Assembly (NCBI GenBank): GCA_017478725.1
Contig: JAFVDD010000042.1
Span: 18,004 to 82,003, forward strand
Direction of reading: 5' to 3'
Length of the DNA stretch: 64,000 nucleotides
Source of the DNA: Paludibacteraceae bacterium
GTDB taxonomy: Bacteria > Bacteroidota > Bacteroidia > Bacteroidales > Paludibacteraceae
A model generated the notes under the pieces. It saw nothing but the letters and a program-made list of their open reading frames with translations, was not told the DNA's origin and searched no databases. This document shows positions 52,122 to 60,616 of this stretch, piece by piece. Every line of letters begins with the position of its first letter. The stretch's first letter is position 1. A program made the position numbers and the translations under genes.

Positions 52122-53537
52122 TTATTTGTCTCCTATGATAAGTTGTATTTGTCCGAGCCCTTTGGCAGAGAGGTTGGAATCGATATTGTATTTGTTGCGT
52201 AGCATTTTCTGGAGCGGTCTTGCCCAGGCTCTGGCGTCAAGGTCCCGGCCTTTCTCGTTGGTGAGGGGTATATGTACCTGCTCGATGGTCATGCGGTTGC
52301 CTGAGGGACTGAGATCGACGGCACCGAACTTGGAGTTGACGGTGTTGTCGGCGACCCAGTCGGTGATGATCTCATGCAGCTCATCGCCGTCGAGTTCGGT
52401 CATCAGTCCGTCCTCGAAGGAGTCCCATGAGAGGATGCGCATTTTGATCGGCCTGCCCTGTTGTGCCAGTTTGGTGAAATAATCCTGCATCGTGTTGCAG
52501 AAGGGGTCGAACTGTCCCTGAATAGCCGATTCCATCATGATAGGCAGCTGGAAGGAGGAGGTATAGACGGCTTGTCCGGTGGTAGGCGGTACGCCGGCAA
52601 CGACGAAATCGGTGTAGGCGTCGATAGCGCGCATGGAGTAGGTGAGCCGTGTGACGGAGCCGCCTTTCTCCTGCGTAGTGTACCAGTCAATCTCAATCCA
52701 GATATCGGCCTTGGCTGTACGGCGCAGGATGTCGATAGGCGTCTCTGCAATAGCGTCACCGGACTTGGAGGTGATCATTGCGTCTTCGGCGGACTCGGAT
52801 TTGAGTGTTTTGAGTGCCGCCTCAAGGTCCTTGATGGGGAATCCCCGTTTGGTCATGCGTGCGTTGATTGTATTGATAGCGACGGTGAGGTCAGTACTGC
52901 TGAGTAGCGCTTTGTTGTAGTCGGGTACTTCTTCTGTGACGCCCTGGTTGTCGAACGTCTGTGTGAAGCCGTTGCGGTGGCACCACGCGGCAGCGGGTAC
53001 GACCATGATGGTCGGCATTTTGCCCTGGATTTGGTCCATAGGCTTGAGAATACCGTCTTCCTCCAGCCGTTTGCGCAACTGGTCGATGAGCACCACGACG
53101 GTGACCGCCACTTTGTACTCTTTGCCGACTTTGAGTATCTGGTCAGGCACACCGTTGCCGATATAGGAAACATAGCGTTGGTAAGCGCCGCCGGTTTTGA
53201 AGAACTCGGTGAAATAGTCCTGATATTTTTGCTCGGTATCAGGATCGTTGATGAGCGGGTCTCGTCCGACGATCCGTGTGCCGTCGTTGCTGGCCGGGAA
53301 ACCCTTGAAGATAATACCGTGCACGGCGTTTTTGCCGGCCTGCCCTTCCGCTATATTCGGCTTGGTGGAATAAGTCCAGACGCGGACGAGTGTGGCGCCT
53401 TCGACAGCCTGTCCTACGGCAGCCTGCAGTTCGTAGCGCCATTGTGCAGTTTGTGTGTCGGCTTTGCGTTGCGTCTGCGCGCAGAGGGAGGCAGCCATAC
53501 CGACGCAAGCCATTAGGAGTGATACAAATCGTTTCAT
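52122..53537 (-). CDS. Secreted protein of the envelope operon, DUF6175-like
   Basis: A 471-residue secreted protein with signal peptide MKRFVSLLMACVGMAASLCA. The segments KMPTIMVVPAAAWCHRNGF (about 190), AINTINARMTKRGFPIKDLEAAL and RRTAKADIWIEIDW resemble the Bacteroidota DUF6175 family, which to my reading has a CsgG-like fold; that assignment is from memory and tentative. A helical C-terminal portion follows (PLQKMLRNKYNIDSNLSAKG). It lies 18 bases after its neighbour in the operon. Function unknown; no enzyme motif. Confidence 0.65.
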   Translation of the reverse strand: MKRFVSLLMACVGMAASLCAQTQRKADTQTAQWRYELQAAVGQAVEGATLVRVWTYSTKPNIAEGQAGKNAVHGIIFKGFPASNDGTRIVGRDPLINDPDTEQKYQDYFTEFFKTGGAYQRYVSYIGNGVPDQILKVGKEYKVAVTVVVLIDQLRKRLEEDGILKPMDQIQGKMPTIMVVPAAAWCHRNGFTQTFDNQGVTEEVPDYNKALLSSTDLTVAINTINARMTKRGFPIKDLEAALKTLKSESAEDAMITSKSGDAIAETPIDILRRTAKADIWIEIDWYTTQEKGGSVTRLTYSMRAIDAYTDFVVAGVPPTTGQAVYTSSFQLPIMMESAIQGQFDPFCNTMQDYFTKLAQQGRPIKMRILSWDSFEDGLMTELDGDELHEIITDWVADNTVNSKFGAVDLSPSGNRMTIEQVHIPLTNEKGRDLDARAWARPLQKMLRNKYNIDSNLSAKGLGQIQLIIGDK

Positions 53538-53555
53538 ATGAATAGTGAATAATAT

Positions 53556-54884
53556 TTATCCTTTGATTTGCCGGATGAGCATACCCGGCAGGATGTCGGC
53601 AGGATTGCCGGAATCGAGTTTGAAGAGTGTGCCTTGGATCTCTCCGTCGGAGTCGTTCTCGATAAGTGCATTGAACCGGTTGTCCCATATACGGTTTTTA
53701 ACCGGCACCAGTTTGGCGACGGGGCGGTAGCTCAGTTTGCCTTTGACCAGTTTGCATTCCAGTACTTCGAATTTCAGGTTGTCTTCCACTCCTTCTTTCT
53801 CGCCGATAGGCGCCCTGAAACCGATGATTTTGCCTTTTTTGTTGTACTCGATGGCGGTGATAGGCGCTTTCACGCGGAAAGCCTCGAAGCGTTTCTGCAG
53901 TTTTGCGACATTCTTGTCGATCGAGCGTACGGTAATCATTTGCAGGAGATCCTCCCGGCTGTATTTGCCTACCACTTTGGTTTGCTCGGCGTTAGCCGAT
54001 TCGGTACCGAGATAGACGATGCGGAAGGATGTCTCGTCTTTGAGGAAAGCGGTTAGTTTTTCCGGGTTCGGCTCGGTAGTGTAATAATTGGTGTAGAAGA
54101 GGTTGGCTATACTGTCGTTCCATACCAGTTGGAACAGATAGGAGTGCGTCATGACCTTGAATCCGGTGAACTGGTCGGAGATGTCTCCTACATCTTCTGC
54201 CATACGTCTTCCCGAGTTGCCTCCGGTGAAGACATCCAGCACGCCTCCTAAGACGGCAAACGTGGTTTTGGCTGCCGTGGCGCGGTTTTCGGCAGTGATG
54301 TACGTCATGTCGCTGACGAGTACAAAGGAGTGGCTGATCAGTTCCTCGGATATGTTTCGCAAGGCAGCCGTGCCTTCCACCGTAAACCGTGCTTTCTCGA
54401 CATCCGCAACGGAGGCATTGTAGTCGCTCCGTTCCTCAATCAGGTTGGTATTGAAACAAGCGTCCTGGAGTGTCTGACCGTGTAAGCCGAACCATTTGGC
54501 CACGATCCGTTTGCCTACCTCGGCATCGTTGAGCAGTTGTAGCAGCGCGTCGGCGTTAGCCTGTTTCTCGTCGGTTGTGAGTACCATGCTGCTGCCGTAA
54601 GTCTGGCGGTGCAGTCCGTTGCCTTTGTGCTTGCTGACGCCTGTGATAAGGGCGTTGTCCAGAACCCGCAAATCGATATCGTGCGTGTCGTATTTGTCAG
54701 CAGGCGGCAGGTCTTTAAAAATCTGATAAACATCATACCCGAACTCATCCTCGGCATGATAGACCATCATGTTGGTCAGCGCATTGCGGTAATACGGGCT
54801 GAACGTGCGCTTTTCGGCTTTCTGCGCCTGTGCCATAGCAGCACCTATCAGTGCTGCGGTTAGTATCAGAAGAGTCTTTTTCAT
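53556..54884 (-). CDS. Secreted protein of the envelope operon, unknown function
   Basis: A 442-residue protein with signal peptide MKKTLLILTAALIGAAMAQA. I do not recognise a family. Visible features: a short N-terminal segment with FSPYYRNALTNMMVYHAEDEFG, a Gly-rich stretch TTFAVLGGVLDVFTGGNSGRR near residue 225 that could associate with membrane, repeated aromatic-rich strands (HSYLFQLVWNDSIANLFYTNYY, read in parts), and a beta-rich C-terminal third (SYRPVAKLVPVKNRIWDNR; IQGTLFKLDSG). It sits between the collagen-like gene and the DUF6175-like gene with 11- and 18-base gaps. Confidence 0.6.
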   Translation of the reverse strand: MKKTLLILTAALIGAAMAQAQKAEKRTFSPYYRNALTNMMVYHAEDEFGYDVYQIFKDLPPADKYDTHDIDLRVLDNALITGVSKHKGNGLHRQTYGSSMVLTTDEKQANADALLQLLNDAEVGKRIVAKWFGLHGQTLQDACFNTNLIEERSDYNASVADVEKARFTVEGTAALRNISEELISHSFVLVSDMTYITAENRATAAKTTFAVLGGVLDVFTGGNSGRRMAEDVGDISDQFTGFKVMTHSYLFQLVWNDSIANLFYTNYYTTEPNPEKLTAFLKDETSFRIVYLGTESANAEQTKVVGKYSREDLLQMITVRSIDKNVAKLQKRFEAFRVKAPITAIEYNKKGKIIGFRAPIGEKEGVEDNLKFEVLECKLVKGKLSYRPVAKLVPVKNRIWDNRFNALIENDSDGEIQGTLFKLDSGNPADILPGMLIRQIKG

Positions 54885-54895
54885 TGCATGCCTCC

Positions 54896-56092
54896 TTATT
54901 TGAAAATCTGACCTATAAACGCATCCACATCTGCGGCTACGTAAAGGAAATCGCCTCTCTGTCCGTCTCGGCCGTCTTTGCCGTCTTTGCCGTCATTGGC
55001 TTTGCCGGAGCATCCGCTGCCCTTGCCGTGGATGCCTCCTTCGCCTCCTTTGCCTCCTTTGCCGCCTATACCGGCATCAATCGTGGCAATGAGTCCGTCA
55101 ATGCCGTAGGTCTCTATGAAATCCGGGCTGAGGCAGAAGAGGAAATGTCCTCCGTCGGTGCCGTCTTTTCCGTCGGTGCCGTCCTCGCCGGGCTTGCCGC
55201 AAGTGCCGGCAATAGAATGTGTGTTGCCGTCTTTGTCTTTGTAAGAGCTCTGGTTGGTACCGTTAGCGCCGTAGCGTCCTTTCTTGCCGTTGGCACCGTC
55301 TTTGCCGTCGCCGTTGATAACCAGCGGCAGTTCCACGATACGCATGACGTGTGAATCAAGGTCGCAGAGCACGCCTGTATTGTCCGCGGCTTGGCTCTTG
55401 AGACGGCATAGAGCCAGTGCGTGTGTCTCGCCGGAGAGATTGAGCTGCTTGTCCCAGTACATCAGCAGGTCAAACGTGTAGGAGGCTCCGGAGAGGAGGT
55501 GGGTACATTCGATCTTGTGCTGCAACGGGTAGTAGCCTGCGGCGATGAGGACCGTAGGCACTTTGAGCTCGATCTTGTTGCCGTTCATGGCAATAGCCTC
55601 GCTTTCGGTGGTGAGCTTGAACTCGCTCATATCCACGGCTTTGTGGCTTTTGTTGATGATGCGGATCTCGTTGCCGTTGCTGATGACGGCATAAGAGATA
55701 CGGTCTTTCTTGACATTGAATTTGCCTCCGTCGCCTTTGACGGCCTCACGTCCGTGAGAGGTGTTCAGCAGGCGGTAATTGGGGATGTGCATCTGGTATT
55801 TGTCCGAAGGGTTGTACCGGATGGCAAACGCTTGGTTGTCCCCGGAGATGATATATTGCTCTTTCTTGGCCCTCACCGTTGCCCCCACAGCCGCCTTTGT
55901 ATCGGTGACAGGGGTGAGAAACTTGTTGTGCCGCTCGGTGCGCGTGCGCTCGTATTTGGCAGCCATCTCCTCAGGCATGGGAGCTTCCGCCATCACTGCC
56001 GGCGGAAGAGGGCGGCTCAGTTCGGTCAGCCGTTGGGCATAGCCGGTGCCTGCCAGCAGCAATATACTTATCAGGAGGTTGATTCGTTTCAT
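54896..56092 (-). CDS. Secreted protein with collagen-like Gly-X-Y tracts
   Basis: A 398-residue secreted protein; the ATG at 56092 (MKRINLLISILLLAGTGYA) gives a standard signal peptide, better than the ATG at 56104. Residues about 30-265 form a beta-rich domain. Then come Gly-rich tracts with G-x-x periodicity: GDGKDGANGKKGRYGANG near 270, GKPGEDGTDGKDGTDGG near 305, and GGKGGKGGEGGIHGKGSG plus GKDGKDGRDGQRGD near 350-385. Tracts are short and broken by an apparently folded stretch (HFLFCLSPDFIETYGIDGLI). A collagen-like triple helix is plausible and would imply a trimer. The C-terminus (VAADVDAFIGQIFK) is helical. Function unknown. Confidence 0.65.
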   Translation of the reverse strand: MKRINLLISILLLAGTGYAQRLTELSRPLPPAVMAEAPMPEEMAAKYERTRTERHNKFLTPVTDTKAAVGATVRAKKEQYIISGDNQAFAIRYNPSDKYQMHIPNYRLLNTSHGREAVKGDGGKFNVKKDRISYAVISNGNEIRIINKSHKAVDMSEFKLTTESEAIAMNGNKIELKVPTVLIAAGYYPLQHKIECTHLLSGASYTFDLLMYWDKQLNLSGETHALALCRLKSQAADNTGVLCDLDSHVMRIVELPLVINGDGKDGANGKKGRYGANGTNQSSYKDKDGNTHSIAGTCGKPGEDGTDGKDGTDGGHFLFCLSPDFIETYGIDGLIATIDAGIGGKGGKGGEGGIHGKGSGCSGKANDGKDGKDGRDGQRGDFLYVAADVDAFIGQIFK

Positions 56093-56114
56093 AGGAGTGT
56101 TCAATCAAGGTGGT

Positions 56115-57041
56115 TTAGCGGATGTAGCACCGTGTGGTTATTTTCTTGCCCAGAACGGTGTATTGCACATCCAGCCAGTTTTGGTCTTCGTCGTAGCAGC
56201 CGGTTAAGAAATCGTAGGTGAACACGGCTGTGTTGCGGGTGATTTTTGTCTCGACAGCGGTGAGACAGTTGCTTTTGGTTTTGGGCTTGAGTGTGTTCTC
56301 CAGTTGTGTGTCGCCATAGAACAGCGCCACGGTAGTCCGTTGCCGGTCGGAGTCCAGCACAGCGATGCGGAGGTTCCGGCTGAGCATCTGTTCGTAGTTG
56401 CGCCGGATGGCTGAACAAATATCCTGCCGCGGGTCATCCTCGCGGAGCGAAGCGGCAAACTGTTTGAGTCGGGAATGGCGGAGCAGCATCCGGTCCAAGT
56501 TGTCGTAGTCCGCCATGTCGGTTGAGGCGAATGCCTGCAAAGAGTCGTTCAGGACTATTTGCTGTTTCTCGTAGTCCTCCACCAGCAATCGGAGTTTGGA
56601 GTTGGATAGCGGGTATTTGATGTGATAGATATAATAGGTGGATTTGTCCGCCCTGCGTATCTTCGCCCAGTAGTAGGCTTCGGCGTGCGAGGGCGATATA
56701 TTGGCCAGATAGGGTATATCCGCAGCCTGGACACTCAGCCGGCTGTCCAGTTCCTTGTGGAAATCAATACTGCCGTTGTCGGTCACCTCATGCATGGTGA
56801 TAGTGGTGGCAGAATGCAGGCGCGTAGCCACGGCCGAAACAATCTGTTCGCGCAGCTGTGTCATGGCTTTCTCCTGTGCATCACTGAGCGTGGCGGCTTG
56901 GGCAGACACAATGAAGTAACCGTCCTCCATGCCGCCTATCCACTTAGGTGTACGCCGTGCGGAGGATTGCACTACTCTGTCAGCGGCAACTGCCGCTCCG
57001 ATGAGCAGCAGTGCCGTTGCAAAGCAAATCAGTCTTTTCAT
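56115..57041 (-). CDS. Secreted LPP20-like protein of the envelope operon
   Basis: A 308-residue secreted protein with signal peptide MKRLICFATALLLIGAAVAA. The region PKWIGGMEDGYFIVSAQAAT followed by SDAQEKAMTQLREQIVSAV (residues about 33-75) has the LPP20 pattern: a Trp-containing strand, then a helix starting with conserved Ala residues. YYWAKIRRADKSTYYIYHIKYPL is the second half of that domain. The C-terminal about 100 residues look all-beta (NLRIAVLDSDRQRTTVALFYG). LPP20-type proteins are poorly understood envelope proteins often found with CsgG homologues. No lipobox Cys is present, so it is periplasmic or secreted. Confidence 0.65.
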   Translation of the reverse strand: MKRLICFATALLLIGAAVAADRVVQSSARRTPKWIGGMEDGYFIVSAQAATLSDAQEKAMTQLREQIVSAVATRLHSATTITMHEVTDNGSIDFHKELDSRLSVQAADIPYLANISPSHAEAYYWAKIRRADKSTYYIYHIKYPLSNSKLRLLVEDYEKQQIVLNDSLQAFASTDMADYDNLDRMLLRHSRLKQFAASLREDDPRQDICSAIRRNYEQMLSRNLRIAVLDSDRQRTTVALFYGDTQLENTLKPKTKSNCLTAVETKITRNTAVFTYDFLTGCYDEDQNWLDVQYTVLGKKITTRCYIR

Positions 57042-57062
57042 CTTGATTGGGTGATAGAGGAT

Positions 57063-57743
57063 TTAGAAACCCAGTGCGCTATCCAGTTGCTCGTGCAGCT
57101 TGTTGCCTTTTTTCTCCAGCTCGTCGCGGACAGCTTTGCGTGCAGCCTGTTTGGCCATTTCGCCGTTGTAAGCGATACGAACCAGCACTTCCTTGTTGCC
57201 GCCTTTCTTCACCTCGCGATAGCACTCTACCACGGGGATGGTCTTGCCGATAGATTGTGAGATGAGGTTTTTGCTGGCCATCACGGTCTCAACGATAGAT
57301 GCGGCATCACCTGCTTCCATCTGTTTGTTGGCTACGGTGTTCTCGATGAGAGCGCTTACCTCGGTCTGGATCTGACCGGCCAAATTGGTGATAGCCAGGC
57401 TCGTAGCGGATGTCTTGGCTGCATCGTAGTTCTCGCCTATCGACTGAGCGTCAGCCATAATGTATTTGGGGAAGAGGTTCTCGTCATACTCCATCTGCAT
57501 GCGATACGAACGATCCAGCTGTTTCTCCAGCGGCAGCTGACCCGGGCTGACGATCCAACCTTCTTTTTTCAGGCGTTTGGCCTCTTTGCGTGCATCCTTA
57601 ACGGCGCGCTCGTTCAGCTCTTTCTTGGTCTGTTTGCGGATCTCCTGACGCTCTTTGCGCAGTTGTTTAGATTCGGACTGGTCGGCCCAGCTCGTGCCAC
57701 AGGCTATTACTACAGCCATCATGACAAATAATAACTTTTTCAT
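57063..57743 (-). CDS. Second LPP20-like exported protein with charged coiled coil
   Basis: A 226-residue protein; signal peptide MKKLLFVMMAVVIACGTSWA. Residues 22-65 are a highly charged helix (KQLRKERQEIRKQTKKEL). The remainder (YDENLFPKYIMADAQSIGENYDAAKTSA, TNLAGQIQTEVSALIENTV, NKEVLVRIAYNGEMAKQAARKA, read in parts) again has the LPP20-type order. It probably pairs with its neighbour. A 68-base gap upstream, containing TTAGTAGTT-type repeats, is the longest in the operon but shows no promoter. Confidence 0.65.
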   Translation of the reverse strand: MKKLLFVMMAVVIACGTSWADQSESKQLRKERQEIRKQTKKELNERAVKDARKEAKRLKKEGWIVSPGQLPLEKQLDRSYRMQMEYDENLFPKYIMADAQSIGENYDAAKTSATSLAITNLAGQIQTEVSALIENTVANKQMEAGDAASIVETVMASKNLISQSIGKTIPVVECYREVKKGGNKEVLVRIAYNGEMAKQAARKAVRDELEKKGNKLHEQLDSALGF

Positions 57744-57811
57744 AACTGTAAAAATTTGAGATTAGAGTTAGTGATTAGTTGGTAATTAATTAGTAGTTCG
57801 TTAGTAGTTTC

Positions 57812-58168
57812 TCACCCGTTGCTCTTGGGTCTGCCCAAGGCGTAGGCCGCCATCAGCCAGATGAGTGTGACAACACCAGTGGTGAGAATATAGGTGGGTT
57901 TGGAAACGGCGGTCGTCAGCGCAAATACAAACTGCATCACGGTGACGATGCCGGCAAAAATACCGTTGAACACCTTGAAATTGATATTTCGTCTCTGGTC
58001 TTCCACACTCACCGCCATAGTGCCGGCCCAGGTCAGGAAGATACTGACGCCTCCGAGGATGGTGATAATCCATTGCAACTCCTCGTTATGGCAGTAGGAA
58101 TATAGTGCGTAAGCTACCAGTGCTGCCAGTGCCAGCGACAGGACAGTCATAATAGGATTGATTTTCAT
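57812..58168 (-). CDS. Small four-helix inner-membrane protein
   Basis: A 118-residue protein with four hydrophobic segments (MTVLSLALAALVAYALYSY; LQWIITILGGVSIFLTWAG; NGIFAGIVTVMQFVFALTT; ILTTGVVTLIWLMAAYALG). I chose the ATG at 58168, just before the first helix; the ATG at 58201 would overlap the upstream gene. No family is recognised. Its place next to GYF_2/SPFH genes suggests a membrane anchor for that complex. Confidence 0.65.
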   Translation of the reverse strand: MKINPIMTVLSLALAALVAYALYSYCHNEELQWIITILGGVSIFLTWAGTMAVSVEDQRRNINFKVFNGIFAGIVTVMQFVFALTTAVSKPTYILTTGVVTLIWLMAAYALGRPKSNG

Positions 58169-58197
58169 TGTAGTTGAATGTGTTTGGGGGTGATACA

Positions 58198-58509
58198 TCA
58201 TACCGGAAACAGCGGTGCCAATTCAGCCACGGTTGCCGCTTGTTGCCATGCCGGCATACCCTGACACCATACCAGTGTCTCTTTGGCAATCTGACCGGTC
58301 GGAACGAACGGACGCAACTGGTCTGCTGTGTACGGGCCGTATTGCTTGCCTCCGATGGCAAGAAAATAGGCATTCGCTTTGGGGAGCGGAGGAGGCACTG
58401 GTTGGGTGGCGCTTGCATTCGCAGTGTTCATCATCTGCGGAATCTGTTGCATCATAGCCATGCCCATACCGAATTCCACCACTTTGTCAAACATACCTGA
58501 ATCAGTCAT
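58198..58509 (-). CDS. Small GYF_2 (DUF4339) domain protein
   Basis: A 103-residue cytoplasmic protein. Residues about 48-100 form a GYF_2 domain: YFLAIGGKQYGPYTADQL, then a segment with LVWCQGMPAWQQAA. GYF_2 domains usually bind proline-rich or membrane-protein peptides and are often fused to SPFH or membrane proteins. The N-terminal half is Met-rich (MGMAMMQQIPQMMN) and probably helical. It is the shortest of three GYF_2 proteins encoded in a row here. Confidence 0.85.
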   Translation of the reverse strand: MTDSGMFDKVVEFGMGMAMMQQIPQMMNTANASATQPVPPPLPKANAYFLAIGGKQYGPYTADQLRPFVPTGQIAKETLVWCQGMPAWQQAATVAELAPLFPV

Positions 58510-58528
58510 AGCAGTAATGTTTTTAGGG

Positions 58529-58927
58529 TTAGTTCAAATTAGCGAGACAATTCTTCAGATCCGTCCACTCGGGAGTTCCCTGACGCCATACTTGTGTGTT
58601 CTCATCTATTACATCCACTATAGCCAGACCTTTCAACTGCTCCAACGAGATAGGACCCTTTTGAGCGCCGTTGATAAGTACAAAAAATTGAAGCTGCTCT
58701 GTTGCTGCCTCGCCGGCTGCGGCACGCCGCTCTTGGTCAATACGGTCAAAAACAGGCGAAGAAACTGCTTGCGGTACATTGCCGAAAGGAGGCGGGGTCT
58801 GCATAGCCTGAACATTCTGTATGGCCTGCTGGGACATCTGTGTGACTGCACCGGAGTTGACCATCTGGTTCTGTGTGAAGAAACCGGTGCCGGCACTAAC
58901 TAGTGCGTCAAAATCTTGGGGATTCAT
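58529..58927 (-). CDS. GYF_2 (DUF4339) domain protein
   Basis: A 132-residue cytoplasmic protein. The GYF_2 domain lies in residues about 80-132 (FFVLINGAQKGPISLEQLKG and TQVWRQGTPEWTDLKNCLA). The N-terminal part (SAGTGFFTQNQMVNSGAVTQMSQQ, read in parts) resembles the equivalent segment of the neighbouring GYF_2 protein, suggesting duplication. Gap to the next gene is 19 bases. Confidence 0.85.
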   Translation of the reverse strand: MNPQDFDALVSAGTGFFTQNQMVNSGAVTQMSQQAIQNVQAMQTPPPFGNVPQAVSSPVFDRIDQERRAAAGEAATEQLQFFVLINGAQKGPISLEQLKGLAIVDVIDENTQVWRQGTPEWTDLKNCLANLN

Positions 58928-58971
58928 AACGATATTTGCAATTTAATCAGTTTTATCATTTGCCATTTCTT

Positions 58972-60579
58972 TTACCTCACAGGAGGCGGGGGCGGTACAC
59001 TACCGGGAATAGGCGGTGTGGGCGGAGTGGGGGGAGCCGGCGGTGTCTGGAGCAGCTGTGCAAGTGCGGGAATCGTTCCTGCGGCTGCCCATTGAGGCAT
59101 CCCTTGTGCCCATACCATCGTCTGCAGGTTGATTTGCCCTGCTGCAGCCATCTGACGCAGGGTGTTCGCGTCAAACGGACCGGCCTGCTGGTTGTTGACC
59201 AGTACAAAATAGGCTGTAGCATTGGGTGTGGGGGGAGCTGGGGGCGTCTGACCCGGCATAGGCGGTGGTGTCGGGGCACTGCCTTGGGTAACCTGATTAT
59301 TGAATGCGTTACCCATATTGCCCATCATCTGACCCATCTGACCGGCCATGCCTGAAGCCATACCCATACCCATCATCATACCCGCAGGATTCATGCCGCC
59401 TCCGTTGCCGAAGTCCATCATTCCCATGTTGCCGATGTTCTCCATGCCGGTGCGCATGACATCGCCTTGTACATTCACGGTGTGTGCACCCAAATTGGAC
59501 TGTTCGGACGACAGGGCTGTACGGTGCATTGTGGCATCGGTCTGCATATGCTGTGCGTATTGTGATTCTTCGCGCATGCGATCCATCATATCCTCCATGT
59601 GATCCATCTGAATATTGGCCTGACGGATAACCATGCCGTTGCGAACAGCGGCGTCGGTAGCCAACTGTTCCAGAAGATTCTTCTGGTTCTGCATGGAAAT
59701 ATTGTAAGCCTGCCTTGATACAAGATCCTTGAGCTGTTGGTAGTCTTCGCTGTTCTCCTTGAACCGGATGTCTGTTATATCCAGACGGGTAGGCCACAGC
59801 CCCAGCGTATTGCATAGGTCTGTGTTTATTTTCTGGTAGATAACTTTCTGCCATTCCTCAATCATTTCATTGGCTTGCAGAACAAACACGCCTTGCGGAA
59901 TCTTGGAGAATGTACCTTTGATACTACTGGTCACCATCGCTAAAATCTTGTCTTGCACATCTTCCATCGTGGTGTCCTTGCCGCCCCACATACGGAATAC
60001 CTTACGTGCCGCCTCTTTCAAAGTCTCAATGCGGAAATCCTCGTACTCCAGAGAGGTCATGTTGTTTTGTCTCCGATACATGTACATGCCCTCCATTTGC
60101 ATGTCAGTCGGTGCTGCAGCAAAAGTCAGTGTGCCGTCCACTGCCATCTCTATATTGTACATGGAGAACTCTTTCTGCGAGGGACGGACGGTGAAATACG
60201 GGACGGTGAAATGTACCTGCATTCCGCCCTCATAGAGGGTTATGAAATATACCTGTGCCTGAAACGGTGTTCCTCCATCATAGGCTTTGCCGATGATATT
60301 GGCTAATACAGGCATGTTCCCTGTCTCAATAGTGCCGTTGAAATAACCTAAACGAACATCCGATTTGCCACCGCTATTAGGATAAATAAAGATGGCGGCT
60401 TGACCCTCGTTCACCAGCAGGCTGCTACCCGTACGGATCGCATTCTCCTTGTTGGTTGAGTTGGCTCCTTGCCCTTTCGGACGCCATTTCCAAATCAGGT
60501 AATTTTTTACATCTCCGATGTTAATGGCGTCCATCAGACCGCCTTCGTTTGTTTTCTTACCTAAACCGAAAAGTCCCAT
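58972..60579 (-). CDS. SPFH-domain protein (YdjI/virion-core-like) with C-terminal GYF_2 domain
   Basis: A 535-residue cytoplasmic scaffold. Residues about 15-60 (NLIWKWRPKG-type segment reads YLIWKWRPKG; GSSLLVNEGQAAIFIYPNSG) and up to about 300 match the YdjI-type SPFH family, also annotated as virion core protein; such proteins form large membrane-associated oligomers. A helical stretch (about 280-355, including MDHMEDMMDRMREESQ) follows, then a Met/Gly-rich linker (MGMASGMAGQMGQMMGNMG), a GYF_2 domain (about 455-515; YFVLVNNQQAGPFDANTLRQ, VWAQGMPQW) and a proline-rich tail ending PPPPPVR. The Pro-rich parts could be ligands for the GYF_2 domains of its neighbours. Confidence 0.88.
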   Translation of the reverse strand: MGLFGLGKKTNEGGLMDAINIGDVKNYLIWKWRPKGQGANSTNKENAIRTGSSLLVNEGQAAIFIYPNSGGKSDVRLGYFNGTIETGNMPVLANIIGKAYDGGTPFQAQVYFITLYEGGMQVHFTVPYFTVRPSQKEFSMYNIEMAVDGTLTFAAAPTDMQMEGMYMYRRQNNMTSLEYEDFRIETLKEAARKVFRMWGGKDTTMEDVQDKILAMVTSSIKGTFSKIPQGVFVLQANEMIEEWQKVIYQKINTDLCNTLGLWPTRLDITDIRFKENSEDYQQLKDLVSRQAYNISMQNQKNLLEQLATDAAVRNGMVIRQANIQMDHMEDMMDRMREESQYAQHMQTDATMHRTALSSEQSNLGAHTVNVQGDVMRTGMENIGNMGMMDFGNGGGMNPAGMMMGMGMASGMAGQMGQMMGNMGNAFNNQVTQGSAPTPPPMPGQTPPAPPTPNATAYFVLVNNQQAGPFDANTLRQMAAAGQINLQTMVWAQGMPQWAAAGTIPALAQLLQTPPAPPTPPTPPIPGSVPPPPPVR

Positions 60580-60616
60580 AATTGTATAGATTTATTGGTG
60601 AGTATTTGTCTTCTGT

